DNA of 64,000 nt, taken from positions 1,178,001 through 1,242,000 of the forward strand of contig JADQAV010000009.1 in assembly GCA_019775845.1 (NCBI GenBank), written 5' to 3'. This document shows, piece by piece, positions 32,368 to 43,112 of this stretch (positions within the stretch are counted from its first letter, which is position 1; each line of letters starts with the position of its first letter). The position numbers and the translations under genes were made by a program. The notes under the pieces were generated by a model. It searched no databases. It was not told the origin of the DNA and saw only the letters and a program-made list of their open reading frames with translations. The stretch is from Myrmaecium sp. VS I D KN 1 (taxonomy: Eukaryota > Ascomycota > Dothideomycetes > Valsariales > Valsariaceae).

Positions 32368-33774
32368 TCACTCCAGACGCATAGGCCCCTTAGACAATGC
32401 ATGCCAAAGGGATTTCATCGCTCTGACAAAGTACGCCTCTTCGGCTTCCGGCGCTTCTCCCGCGTCATCCTCTTCTGTGGGCAATGGTGTAGCCTTTGCG
32501 ACAGCAAAGGCACACTCGCTTGCCAGGTCGTCCAGGAGGTGTGCCAAAGCGTGAAGGTGAGGTATAACGCGGCCTCCGCTGGGCCCAGATGCAACTTCAT
32601 CCTCTGCAAGAGGCTCATCAGCCACTTGATCCATCTGAGGGGTCGCCGAAGCGATTCCAAGGTTGATAGTCCTATACTTCTTGGGCTTTGCAGGCTCCTC
32701 GCGACTCAGCTCTGCGGCCTCAAACTCTGCAAAGCACTCGTTCCAGGACAGGCTGCCCTCATCCTCTCCGGAGCCCTCCTCGCCAATGTCCGGGCTGGTG
32801 TTGCTTTCACTGTCAGAGTTCCAGTGGTCATCGTCCTCTCCTTCTTCATCGGAGCTGTCTTCTTCATCAGAGCTGTTTTCTTCTTCTCTGTCGTCTTCGC
32901 TGTCGTCTTCGCTGTCGTCTTCCTCGAACTCTTCATCTGCATCATTGTCGTTGTCGTCGTTTCCTTCCCCTTCTTCCTCGCTGTCGTAACCGAATACTAT
33001 ATCCTCTATACCGAAGACCTTGACTCCGGTATCCTCCTCCTCATCTGCCTCGAATGGCTTCTCGTCTTCTCCGGATGCTTGTAAGATTATTTTATCCGCT
33101 TGCACATTGTTCAATTCCTCATACTTCGCTTCAAGTTCTTCCATGCGCATGCATACTCGCAGCTTGGATGCGACGTACACCCGCTTGCCACCAGCGACGG
33201 CGCCCCTCCATTGGCGGGGATACTGCCAGACGCGCCCAACGCCAGACACTCCGAGAACCCATGGCTCAGGCGCCACCATCTCTCCTAGCGTCCCCTCCGG
33301 AGGGAACGCATTGGGAGAACTGGGTGGTAAATGGCTGAATGCGCGGTTGAGGATGCTCCACCTCCTGGCGGACCCGTCGCAATCCGCCTGCTGGTGGTAG
33401 AGGCGCCAATGTCCCCAAAACTGGTTGGCCCAGGCGACCACTTGCTCACTCGGAATGTCACGATACAGCTTCTCTTGTGGTGCTGACGAAGTGGTGTCGA
33501 TCGCGTTGGTGTCGTACGTCGGCTGGTCGTCGTTGCATTCCTGAAAGCTGTCACAGGTCTTTGCTTGAGCTTCTCTGGCAGCTTCTTCGGCAATAATCTG
33601 TTCCAGCTCGTCTTCTTCGTCGAGAAGACCGAAGTCAGCCGCAGGCCCTACGCACATCGCCTTCCAATCGCTATCGCTATGACCGCTTTCGAAGGCTGGT
33701 GTAATAGGTGTCTGAATGGTCGCAACTCTGGTCGTAACCATGCGCGACGTTGCGGTTGTCATGGTGATAGACAT
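32368..33774 (-). CDS. Highly acidic protein of unknown function (468 aa)
   Basis: A single-exon frame starts at ATG 33774 (MSITMTTATSRMVTTRV). Residues 110-215 look ordered, with several Trp residues (VVAWANQFWGHWRLYHQQ, PWVLGVSGVGRVWQYP). Residues about 250-345 form a long run of Glu, Asp and Ser, as in histone chaperones and nucleolar proteins. The antisense strand therefore shows long Ser/Leu-rich open frames, which are artefacts. I recognise no catalytic motif or named family. The acidic tract suggests a role with basic partners such as histones or ribosomal proteins, which is only inference. Confidence 0.68.
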   Translation of the reverse strand: MSITMTTATSRMVTTRVATIQTPITPAFESGHSDSDWKAMCVGPAADFGLLDEEDELEQIIAEEAAREAQAKTCDSFQECNDDQPTYDTNAIDTTSSAPQEKLYRDIPSEQVVAWANQFWGHWRLYHQQADCDGSARRWSILNRAFSHLPPSSPNAFPPEGTLGEMVAPEPWVLGVSGVGRVWQYPRQWRGAVAGGKRVYVASKLRVCMRMEELEAKYEELNNVQADKIILQASGEDEKPFEADEEEDTGVKVFGIEDIVFGYDSEEEGEGNDDNDNDADEEFEEDDSEDDSEDDREEENSSDEEDSSDEEGEDDDHWNSDSESNTSPDIGEEGSGEDEGSLSWNECFAEFEAAELSREEPAKPKKYRTINLGIASATPQMDQVADEPLAEDEVASGPSGGRVIPHLHALAHLLDDLASECAFAVAKATPLPTEEDDAGEAPEAEEAYFVRAMKSLWHALSKGPMRLE

Positions 33775-35073
33775 CGTGGAAGCAATGTCTGTGAAAGAGA
33801 AAGGGAAGTGTGTGTGTATGAAGGTGTGACGATGTGACGGTGTGATATGAAGGTTGTGTGTTCGGATGTTAAAGTACTGTGGGAGGCTTTGACAGCGAGT
33901 TGCGCGGGAACTATGAGTTTGGAGGAAGTCGGTTTGGGAAGTGGTAGGAGAAAGAGTTGTTTCGGAGAAGATGGTCGAGGTTCAGCAGACGAAGTGCTTT
34001 TGTGTGCGAAACGGGTCGAGTCGGTGAGTGCAAACGGAACTTTTGAGAGTGGTCCAGCGGTTGTTGCGCCTGATTGGACGGTTTGGAAAACTGTCACAGT
34101 CGACCTCAGGGCAATGTTGCTGTAGGCAGAGTCTGAACGCTTCACCGCTTGCAGGTTCGAGGGTCACGAGGAGCGTGGTTGTTGCAGGACATCCGCGGTT
34201 CAACGAGGTCTGCCGTCGCGTCGCTATGAGAGCTGCTGCAAGAGACGTCTTCGATGGCTCTGAAGAAAAGTAAGTCCATACCAGTAACGAAGTCGCGTTG
34301 AGTCCATGGTGGACGATAATGCCAGGTGGTATTAATGCAAGCCGCGGAGCAACGAAAAACCCAAATTCAAGAGTCAAGCCCTACAAGCGCGGTGGTGTTA
34401 GGGTTTGGCAATTCTACTGAGCTACGGTATAAGAAACGGCCGTCTATCAAGGCCTGGCGGAAGGGCTTTTATACGGGCGATATATCCCTACAGCACGGTA
34501 GGGCAAACGTATCGTGGCTTTGCCCGGAACACCAGAGGTCATTCCGGCTATCCTCATAGGTCGCCTTCGAGGGACAGAGGTGTCGCTGGCAGACGTGGGA
34601 ACGCCCAAGTCGTCACGGCCGCCTCATTGGCCCAGCAAACCTGTCTGGGAACACGTTCAGACACCGCTGGCATTTCACGCCATCCGTCCACCGTGCACTG
34701 TAGTGGGTCATAGTAGATTCCTCGTCACTCTCTCAACCGTTCACGTTGCAGGAAGAGACGCTCTTTTTCTCATGATCGACACGACATCCGACGTTCGGGT
34801 GCCAAGGTTCAGCCTTGCAACGACGATCGATGGCTTTCGCGAGGGGTGGGCGGGCGCTGCTGGTATCCACCCCTCCCGCGCCGCCGTGCCACTTGCGCCG
34901 CGCACCGGTCGGCTTCGGTTTCCCTTGCACCAGTTGGGTCAGATGCCGAACGGGCGGGGGGAACTGACGTGCTGGCCGACAGGGTCCCACAATCCGTATC
35001 GCCGCGTCTACCGAAGTGATTGTTGTTTGACTCCTCCCACTTTTGACTTCCTCACATTTTACTTTTGCAGCTG
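33775..35073. other. Long divergent intergenic region (1.3 kb)
   Basis: This gap lies between the start of the acidic-protein gene and the start of the SDR gene. Plus-strand frames at 34405-34713 and 34514-35074 overlap in different frames and are not protein-like. A TTTTGCAG just before 35071 could be the acceptor of a leader intron of the SDR gene. Confidence 0.45.
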
Positions 35074-36263
35074 ATGTCCTTCTCCTCTCGACTGCGTCGC
35101 TTCAGTTCTTCTTTCTTTGCATCCTCTGCCCACAGCCTCACTTCGATCCCACGAGTTCCTCTCCTCCGACCCGGTTCCACCCCGCTCCCGAAAGCTTTCG
35201 TGGACCCCTCTTTCGCCCGCACCATGTCCGCCGCAGCGATGAGCAAGCGCCTCACCGGCAAGACCATTGTCATCACCGGTGCCTCCTCCGGGATCGGGCG
35301 CAGCACCGCCTTCGAGTTCGCGCGAACCGCCCCGCAGGATCTCAAGCTCATCCTCACCGCGCGCCGCATCGACACGCTGAAGCAGATCGCCGAGGAGATC
35401 AGGAAGGAGGTCGGCGAGGGCGTCAAGGTGTTGCCCGTCAAGCTCGACGTCAGCAACCCGGAGGAGGTCAAGGGCTTCGTGGGCTCCCTGCCCGAAGAGT
35501 TCAAGGACATCGACGTCCTGGTCAACAATGCGTGAGTTGCGGAACCCAGACACTGCCCCCCTGGGAGGGGGGGATGGGACACGAAAAAAGACCCCAAGAT
35601 ACTCATCAGCTCTTGCGCGACACAGTGGACTGGTCAAGGGCGTCGCCCAAGCGCCCAACATCGACCCGGCCGACATCGACACCATGTTCAGCACGAACGT
35701 GACCGGCCTGATCCACATGACCCAGGCCGTCCTGCCCATATTCAAGGCCCGCCCGGACGGCGGCCGGGGCGACATCATCAACGTCGGCTCCATCGCCGGC
35801 CGCGAGCCCTACCAGGGCGGCAGCATCTACTGCGCCACCAAGGCCGCCGTCCGCAGCTTCACCGACGCCCTCCGCAAGGAGAACATCGCCAACCGCATCC
35901 GCGTCATCGAGATCGATCCCGGCCAGGTTGAGACCGAGTTCAGCATCGTTAGGTTCTACGGGGACAAGTCCAAGGCCGACGCCGTCTATGCTGGTTGCGA
36001 GCCCCTGACACCGGACGATATCGCGGAGGTCATCGTGTTCGCGGCGGGCAGGCGTGAGAACGTGGTCATTGCGGATACCCTCATCTTTCCCAACCACCAG
36101 GTGAGTGCTGATCTCAAGTATCCGGGAAAGAGACCCCCTTCTGACACCCTCTAAGGCTGCTGCTACTGTTTTACATAAGAAGTCCTCATGAAGAACAAAA
36201 TGATCTGACTGTAAATAGGCTGGTGCTGGCGGTCATGCCCTGTATAGGAAGCCGACACAGTAA
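35074..36263 (+). CDS. Short-chain dehydrogenase/reductase, YMR226C-type NADP-dependent hydroxyacid dehydrogenase
   Basis: Exons 35074-35531, 35626-36100 and 36219-36263 give 325 aa. Classical SDR motifs are complete: cofactor loop TGASSGIG, structural NNAG (restored by splice 1), and the catalytic Ser-Tyr-Lys set in NVGSIAGREPYQGGSIYCATK. The closest known group is yeast YMR226C, which oxidises L-allo-threonine, serine and other 3-hydroxy acids with NADP. The start at 35074 adds an Arg/Ser-rich leader of 50 residues that may be a mitochondrial presequence; an internal ATG at 35224 would give a cytosolic form. The last exon (15 codons) encodes AGAGGHALYRKPTQ after the conserved FPNHQ. Codon choice is markedly GC-rich, suggesting high expression. 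Confidence 0.88.
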
Positions 36264-36471
36264 TTGTAAACACGGTATATCCACCTTAGAAGACGAAATG
36301 TTCCATATAGAAGCTTTTATACATTCACATTCCTGTGGTTTTGTAACCAAGGTATCTCTTCATACAGTCATGAAACTCCCTCCCAGTAACGTCCATTACG
36401 TCATGCATGTCCAGCATGTGATCCACCTCCATCCGATAGGGTAATACCAGAGAACCCTGCGGCATGTTGAT

Positions 36472-36962
36472 TTAGTGCTTGGGGCCCCAGGCGCCCTTCT
36501 TCTTCAACATCGCTTCATCATCCTCCTTCAACTCTTGGTCGACCTTGGCGCCCCGGCTGGGCTCGTTGCCGTGCAGCTTGGCGGGGGCAGTCGAGTCGTG
36601 TTGAGAGAGCTCGGTCTCGAAGTCCTTGTGCTCCGGCTCCCGCTCACGCTGTGGGTGATCGTTAGTACATTGTCATTGTGTAACAAGATGTATATGACGA
36701 GTCGAGCGTACCTTCTCCTCGCGAGCGAGCTTGTTGGCAATCGTCCTCTCATCCTTGGAGTCCAATGCCTGGTGGCTGTTGGGCTGGCCTTCCTTATAAC
36801 GCTCTGCGTGTGAGATCTCGTCCTGGGCGTAGTTCCTCTGCAAGAACCGGATTGTCAGCTACATGCTCTGATACATGATGGCCATGAAGGAATGGCGCGA
36901 TGGTGAAGACATACCTGGTCACCAGCCTCGTAGATGTTAGGGTAGCCGACGTTGGAAGACAT
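36472..36962 (-). CDS. Small hydrophilic charged protein of unknown function (116 aa)
   Basis: Three exons, 36915-36962, 36712-36837 and 36472-36648, join in frame to 116 aa. The 48-nt first exon encodes MSSNVGYPNIYEAGDQ. The rest is very rich in Glu, Lys, Asp, Gln and His, nearly without hydrophobic residues (ERTIANKLAREEK, KEDDEAMLKKKGAWGPKH). This composition resembles hydrophilins and stress- or conidiation-induced small proteins, but no family name is recognised. Intron 2 contains a TACTAAC branch point. The gene converges with the SDR gene. An AGGGG stress-element pentamer lies 255 bp upstream at 37220-37224, a weak hint at stress control. Confidence 0.78.
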
Positions 36963-37492
36963 TGTGATGATGTGGTTATTGTTGGTGGTGTTTTTGTGAT
37001 GAGAGAAAATGGAAATTGATTATATGAGAGATCCTTTGAGGTCGTAATTGATTATGGCAAGGTTGGAATTGAAGTTGAGGAATGATGAGAGGTGATGCTG
37101 TCCATATTTATTGTACGACATTATGGAGCCTTATGACGTAGGACTACCGGCTTCCCCCACGATATATCGTCATGGGGGTGCACGGATCCAGCTGTGACGC
37201 CAGAACGATCGACATCGTCAGGGGCCGAAGATCTTCTAGGTAAGCACTCCCGTCACCGTAGGAACCGCTTGGCAACGACTTAACGACAGTTCGTCCTTAT
37301 GGGTTTTCGTATCTGATTTGAGGAGTTATAGCGGGTATCGGAGTTTTATAGAACTCGAGAGCTGCGGAGATTCTACCTTTTCTTCCTAATTACTAGTTTC
37401 TCTGACCTGCACAACGCCAATTCAATGATCATTTTCCACAATGCAATCCCACTATTTCATGACCTAATTAACAAACCCGCATGCACAAACAT
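36963..37492. other. Intergenic region upstream of the small hydrophilic gene
   Basis: This 530-bp gap holds the promoter of the 116-aa protein gene, including one AGGGG pentamer at 37220-37224, and the 3' flank of gua1. No gene was recognised. Confidence 0.45.
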
Positions 37493-39177
37493 TTACTCCA
37501 TCTCAATCGTTCCGGGCGGCTTGCTCGTAACTGTAACGCTGTCAGCAAGACGTAAACGGTTGTCTTGTGGAAAAATGGGCACTTACTGTCGTACACCACA
37601 CGGCAGACGCCGTCAACTTCGTTAACTATCCTCCTGCTGACCTTCTTCAAGAACTGGCCGTCGAAGGGGAACCAGTCAGCGGTCATGAAGTCAGTGGTCT
37701 CCACAGCGCGGAGAGCGATGACCTGGGCATGCACTCTCTTGTCACCCATGACACCGACGGCTTTAACGGGCAAGAGGGCAGCAAAAGCCTGGCTAATCTT
37801 GCGGTAAAGACCAGCGGCCTTGATTTCCTCAATGAAAATGTGGTCGGCTTCCCGAGCAATGCGAACTTGCTCAGGGGTAACCTCACCCAAGATACGGATG
37901 GCAATACCAGGGCCGGGGAAGGGGTGCCTCCAAACGAGGTCCTCTGGAATGCCCAGCTTGGTACCAAGCTCGCGGACCTCATCCTTGAACAGCTCGCGGA
38001 GAGGCTCGATGAGCTTCAAGTGCATACCCGGAAGGAGACCGCCAACGTTGTGGTGGGTCTTGATGGTGGCACTGGGGCCCTTGAACGAGATACTCTCGAT
38101 CACATCGGGGTAAAGGGTACCCTGAAGAAGCCACTCGATCTCGCCAGCCTTGTCAGAGCCAGCAGCTTCAGCAGCGATGCGCTTGGCCTCATCCTGGAAC
38201 ACCTCAATAAAGGTGTTACCGATGACCTTGCGCTTCTTCTCCGGGTCGTCATGGATTCCCTTCAACCGACCGAGGAACAGCTCGCTCGCATCAACAACAG
38301 TCAGATTAACACCCAGACCCTTGGTAAGCGTCTCCTTAACAATCTTGGCTTCGTTGAGGCGAAGAACACCGTTATCCACCATGACGGCATGGAATCGATC
38401 GCCGATAGCCTCGTGCATGAGCTTTGCAGCAACCGTCGAGTCGACACCACCGCTAACAGCACCGATGACCTGTCCCTTCTCTCCTACAAGCGCCCTGATC
38501 CTAGCAATCTCCTGGTCCACAAATTTGCCCATAGTCCAGTCCTGCTTAGCCTTGCAAATGTTGACCGCGAAGTTCTTGAGCAATTGCGTACCACGAGGGG
38601 TGTGAGTCACCTCAGGGTGAAACTGAATTCCCCAGTACGGCTTCTCCTCGTGCGCGATACCGGCCCATGGGGCATTATCGGTAGTAGCAGTAGTGACGAA
38701 ACCTTCAGGGAGATGGGAGAGCTTGTCGCCGTGAGACATCCACACTTCGAGGTCGTGCTCGAGGCCCTCGAAAAGCTGGTCGATGTGGGTGGATTTTCCG
38801 GGGTGCTTCTCAACCTTCAAGTAGGCATGGCCATACTCGCGCTTTTCGCCAGCGACGACATTCTTGCCATGGTTCCAGGCAATCTCCTGAAGGCCGTAGC
38901 ATATTCCGAGGATGGGGACACCGAGTTCGAAGACAGCGGGGTCGGCGTGGGGGGAGCCCTCCTCGTACACGGAGTAGGGACCGCCGGAGAGGATGATACC
39001 CTTAGGCTTCCAGTCAAGCTCTGCGATCTTCTGAGTGCAAGGAAGCATCTCAGAGTAGACATTGAGCTCACGCAGCCGGCGCGTGATGAGATGGGTATAC
39101 TGGGAGCCGAAGTCCAACACTAGGATAGTGTCGAACGTCTTGTGCGGCGCAATGGGAAGCTCTCCGGTGCCGGACAT
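37493..39177 (-). CDS. gua1: GMP synthase (glutamine-hydrolysing)
   Basis: Exons 37587-39177 and 37493-37530 give 542 aa, the expected size. The enzyme makes GMP from XMP, glutamine and ATP in the cytosol, the last step of de novo guanine nucleotide synthesis. The N-terminal class I amidotransferase domain has the nucleophile in GICYGLQ and the His-Glu pair in FHPEV. The ATP pyrophosphatase domain has the P-loop SGGVDST, and the C-terminal dimerisation domain includes [13 protein letters not shown]. The 56-nt intron near the 3' end is required: read through, the protein would end in an unrelated tail, while splicing restores the conserved end [12 protein letters not shown]. The ATG at 39177 (MSGTGELP) is the first in frame. 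It is head-to-head with bcp1 across 281 bp. Confidence 0.97.
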
Positions 39178-39458
39178 GGTGGGCGATACTCCGTCTGTCA
39201 AGGAACGAGAAGATGCTGAGAGGCGAGCGTGAAGGAAGTAAAGACGAGGCGGCTATGATATGCAGGCACCACACCGTGCTCTTCGCTCGGGAGGCAGGGT
39301 TCGAATAATTTTTCTGGCGGCGGGGAGGGGTCGTCGTTGCCAACCTTATCGATAGGGTAGGGCTGGACCGGGGCCGCAACCTGACCACCGAGAATTTTGG
39401 CGACGAGCATCCAGAAGCTCCTTCCCCAGTTACTACCAGTTCGACAGACAAGTTCAAG
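39178..39458. promoter_or_regulatory. 281-bp bidirectional promoter of gua1 and bcp1
   Basis: Both start codons face outward across 281 bp. A palindromic TATCGATA lies at 39347-39354, roughly 110 bp from the bcp1 start and 170 bp from the gua1 start. Which gene it serves, if any, cannot be told from sequence alone. Confidence 0.6.
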
Positions 39459-40440
39459 ATGGTGAAGCGCAAGCAAGTTAAAGATCCTGAGGATTTGGCG
39501 GATGCCGATGCGGCTCAGAAGGAGGAAAGCAGTGATGAGGTGTGTAGTTTACTGCATGCGAAGACCCGCGATCAGCACCTAACTCCATCTCACAGGAGGA
39601 CTTCGACATGATCGATGTCGACTTCGAATGGTTTGACCCGCAGCCTGCTGTCGATTTCCATGGCTTGAAAAGCCTGCTGCGACAGCTATTCGACTCCGAC
39701 CACTTGCTCTTCGACCTCTCCGCCCTCTCCGACCTCATCCTCTCGCAGCCCTTGCTGGGATCCACGGTCAAAGTGGATGGCAACGAGTCCGACCCATATG
39801 CTTTCCTCACAGTACTGAACATGCATGAGCATCGAGTAAGACATCCGGAGAAAAGGGTGGAGTTATCCGCTAAGAGACAGTGCAGGACAAGCCCGTCATG
39901 AAATCCCTCACAGACTATGTCCTTTCCAAGGCAGACAGCACCCCTGCTCTGGCGCCGCTTAAAGAGCTGCTTTCGCCCTCCTCCAATGCCCAGGTCGGCC
40001 TGATCCTGACCGAGCGATTCATGAACATGCCCGCAGAGATCGTCCCGCCGATGTACACCATGCTGCAAGAGGAGATTGCCTGGGCGCTGGAAGCAAAAGA
40101 GCCTTACCAGTTCACACACTATCTGGTCCTCTCGAAGACGTACACGGAAGTTGAGTCCAAGCTGGCCCAGCAGGAGAACAGGCCGAACAAGAAGAGAAAA
40201 GGCGGTGCGGACGCTTCCGAGACGTTCTATTTCCACCCCGAAGACGAAGTGCTGCAGAAATATTCCCTGGCATGGAGCAACTACGATTATACCCGGCAGG
40301 ACGATGAGGGGGCCTCTGATTCGAGGCGCGTCTTCCAGGAGATGGGCGTGAAGCCTTCTGGCCAGATGATCCTCATCGAGGCGAGCAAGTTTGAGCCGGC
40401 AGTGAAAGCGGTCCAGGAGTACCTCAACCCACAAAAGTAA
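39459..40440 (+). CDS. bcp1: Bcp1 (BCCIP-family nuclear export and ribosome-assembly factor)
   Basis: Exons 39459-39539, 39596-39835 and 39886-40440 give 291 aa. Yeast Bcp1 is a nuclear protein needed for export of the lipid kinase Mss4 and acts as a chaperone for ribosomal protein L23. Family features: a basic then acidic N-terminus (MVKRKQVKDPED, EESSDEEDFDMIDVDFEW), the conserved FDPQPAVDFHGLKSLLRQL, and the C-terminal block FYFHPEDEVLQKYS. The first intron (56 nt) splits the acidic patch; the second (50 nt) lies after LNMHEHR. Both joins fall between codons and give uninterrupted family sequence. It is divergent from gua1, another growth gene, which fits shared control. Confidence 0.92.
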
Positions 40441-40822
40441 TTGACGATGTGATGCTACCAAACCTCATGATAACTCGGATTCTGTGACGATATACGATCC
40501 ACTGCAACATCAGTACCCTAGACACAAGCGCGCTTGGCTACTACTCCACGGAAACACCACTATAATAGGAAGCTGAATTGGTCATTTAAGCGAATCCCAG
40601 TTGTACGGGGATGTCGTTCTAGGTCGACCATTGGAGACGGAACAAATGTGGCGGTGTACTAGAACAAAGGAGCATAGAAAGTTTTGTATAAGAGAGAAAA
40701 GCGCTTGAACTGTACACGGGGATGTTCTGAAGCCCAACTCTATGGTAATCAGATGTCACTTAACCGCTCTTATCAACACAATGGAAAAGATAATACTACA
40801 ACCACTCTCCAGCGAATACACC
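40441..40822. other. Convergent intergenic region bcp1 / Rieske gene
   Basis: This 382-bp gap contains the two 3' ends. An 88-codon frame starting at 40742 mainly overlaps the Rieske exon in antisense. Nothing else was recognised. Confidence 0.5.
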
Positions 40823-41747
40823 TTAACCAATGACAATCTTGCCATCTTCAGGGAAATCGTACTGAGGAACCTCCAAGTTCAGAGGAGCGGGGCCCTTCCT
40901 TATACGGCCAGAGATGTCGTAGTGCGAACCGTGGCAAGGGCAGAACCAACCGCCGAAGTCACCAGCCTCTCCAATGGGGACACAACCAAGATGTGTGCAG
41001 ACACCTGAGTTCATTAGCGACCAATTCCACTGCCAACAGCTCAATCGCATATCGCCGGGTGTGACATACCAAGCATGACCAACCACTCGGGCTTCTTGAC
41101 ACGATCGGAGTCAGGCTGGGGGTCCCTGAGGCTTTCCCACTTGGTGGACTCGGCCTCCTTGATCTCATCCTCGGTACGGTGGCGGATGAACACGGGCTTG
41201 CCTCGCCACTTGATAATGACCTGAATATAGCATGAGCTTTTACCCTTCTGCCCCACACAATGTTTCTCCTTACGTTCTTGCCCTCGGGAATAGACGCGAG
41301 ATCGATCTCAACCTTGGCCTGGGCCAAGACATCGGCGGACGCGGACATGTTTACGAGGAAGTCTGGAGAATTCGTATCAATAAATCGGTTCAATTCATCA
41401 CCGGAAGTCGTTTGATGATGATCCGAGGCTTCCTAAGGCTGGTGGGGAGGTTGCGACGCACCCTGTACCGTGTTCTTCGCACCCATCGCGGAGAGGGCAC
41501 CGAAAGTGCCGACCATGAAGTATTGGTACAATTTGCCGGTGTTCTCGGAACCGGAGCTCCTGTACTTCGCGAAGCTGGGGATCTTGGCCGTCTTGTTGAC
41601 ATCGGCGGCCTTGAAAGGGCTTTCGAAGGACGCAGAACCGGATGCGGTGCGTTTTTGCAAGGCGGCGCAGGAAGCGCGCACGGCGGGCAATTGCTGCCTG
41701 GCGCAAGTCTGGACGATCTTGCCGGCTGTGGAAGTGAGAGCAGGCAT
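40823..41747 (-). CDS. rip1: Ubiquinol-cytochrome c reductase Rieske iron-sulfur subunit
   Basis: Four exons, 41462-41747, 41274-41362, 41070-41220 and 40823-41004, give 235 aa. The Rieske protein carries the [2Fe-2S] cluster of complex III in the inner mitochondrial membrane. Both cluster-binding boxes are intact: [10 protein letters not shown] and CPCHGSHYD. The N-terminus ([19 protein letters not shown]) is a presequence. The membrane anchor is [18 protein letters not shown], followed by [11 protein letters not shown] restored by splice 1. Intron 4 (65 nt) sits immediately before the first cluster box. It is the third respiratory-chain gene in the window besides atp17 and the NDUFS4 gene. 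It is divergent from poa1. Confidence 0.96.
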
Positions 41748-42353
41748 GGTGAAGGACCTGGTGAGCAGCGGGAGCGGAGAGTGAACGAGAGAAGGTGACG
41801 TTGTTGGGCTTGCTGGTTGTGAGGTTCTTGATCGAGAGAATCGTTCGGGATGAACCGCGCCAAGCCGTTCCGATACCCGGCCAATCAGAATATTCTTGCT
41901 GACGCTGACGATCCTCGCAATCTACACTGTTTGACGGGAATTCAACCTCAACTGTTCACCAGCTCTCACTGTCAGACAATCTGGTAGACAACGCAAGGAT
42001 TGATACCCGGACGCCTCCACAGTGCCCATTGGATATTTAAGGAGCACCTAACAAAATATTCGACTCCTTCCCCTTCTTACTGCGGAGCAATTCATTCAAT
42101 GAGCCTCAATATAGACAGCATTAGGCAGCGATTTCCATCGAAGTAACGTTAGGACGCAAGCTCAGTTTCGTTCCGTCATTGAGTGCTTCGCACCTTTTAA
42201 TGTGTGTTTTCTTCGTTCCCGCGTTCCATATTTCTATACACTCCCAAATCCATGGAGACTGGTGTTATCTTTGTCGTTAACAATAACGGGCCATTCGAAG
42301 ATCCTTACCATTGACTTGCTGAACAGAGCGCGGCTTCGATCCGCAAGACTACC
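41748..42353. other. Divergent intergenic region Rieske gene / poa1
   Basis: This 606-bp gap should hold both promoters. A short frame in 42202-42471 overlaps the poa1 start in another frame. No distinct motif was recognised. Confidence 0.5.
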
Positions 42354-43112
42354 ATGCCGAAGCGAAGACTCGGCGCATTCAGTATGGCGCCTTCAGCGGA
42401 GCCGGCCAATTCTAAAAAGTTCAGGAGCATCGAAAGTTATTTTAATTCGAAGAACCCGCGGAAATCCATGACTTGCATTGATCATGTGGATATTCCCAAG
42501 GAGCGTACTGTTCAGTCAGCCGTCCTCTTGAGCCGGGAAAATGCTTCAGCAGAACCTGATGATTCCAAAAATGATCGCGCTCAAACCAGTGCGAGTGTCA
42601 GGAAAGAAGTCCACCTCTCAATAACCGAAGAAGTAGGTGATATCTTTGGTGCTCCGGACAATTCCATCCTGATCCATGCCTGCAACTGCGTGGGCTCCTG
42701 GAGTGCTGGCATCGCACTCGAGTTCAAGAAACGGTATCCGAAGGCATTCCAGATATACCGTTCTCATTGCAAAGACTCGGAGGGCGGCAAGGCTGCGACA
42801 GCAACTGCTCTATTGATACCGCCGGTGGATGCCAAGCAGAAGCATTTCATTGGCTGCTTGTTCACAAGCTCAGCGTACGGAGCACGAAAGGACAAACCAG
42901 AAACCATCTTGCAGAACACGAAACCTGCCATGGAGCAACTACTGAAGCAAGTCTCCCATGAGTCCAAATTGCGCGAGGTTGGAGAGCTAAGGATGTGTCA
43001 AATCAATTCTGGGCTGTTTAACGTACCCTGGAATCAGACCAAGGACATACTGGAGAGATTTACCCTGGAGGACAATATGCCGTCAAGCATTACTGTCTTT
43101 TCCCTTACCTAG
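42354..43112 (+). CDS. poa1: ADP-ribose 1''-phosphate phosphatase, macro domain (Poa1)
   Basis: A single exon encodes 252 aa. After a variable basic N-terminus, which includes a PIP-box-like stretch RSIESYFNSKN near residue 25, comes a macro domain from about residue 90. Its ADP-ribose-binding block NSILIHACNCVGSWSAGIAL is intact, and the chain ends with the family block CQINSGLFNVPW. Poa1 removes the phosphate from ADP-ribose 1''-phosphate, a by-product of tRNA splicing. That activity is known for the yeast protein and inferred here. The start at 42354 (MPKRRLG) is the first ATG; an internal ATG follows ten codons later. The RSIESYF motif resembles PCNA-interacting peptides, which is unusual for Poa1. 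Confidence 0.87.
   Translation: MPKRRLGAFSMAPSAEPANSKKFRSIESYFNSKNPRKSMTCIDHVDIPKERTVQSAVLLSRENASAEPDDSKNDRAQTSASVRKEVHLSITEEVGDIFGAPDNSILIHACNCVGSWSAGIALEFKKRYPKAFQIYRSHCKDSEGGKAATATALLIPPVDAKQKHFIGCLFTSSAYGARKDKPETILQNTKPAMEQLLKQVSHESKLREVGELRMCQINSGLFNVPWNQTKDILERFTLEDNMPSSITVFSLT

Noticed and set aside
35074-36263. SDR gene as part of a secondary-metabolite cluster
   Set aside because: No polyketide synthase, peptide synthetase, terpene cyclase or P450 lies nearby, and the sequence matches the primary-metabolism YMR226C group.
37567-39123. 518-codon plus-strand open frame
   Set aside because: It lies wholly antisense to gua1, whose catalytic motifs are intact; the open frame mirrors the codon bias of the real gene.
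39478-40461. 327-codon minus-strand open frame
   Set aside because: It is antisense to the three bcp1 exons and runs straight through their introns.
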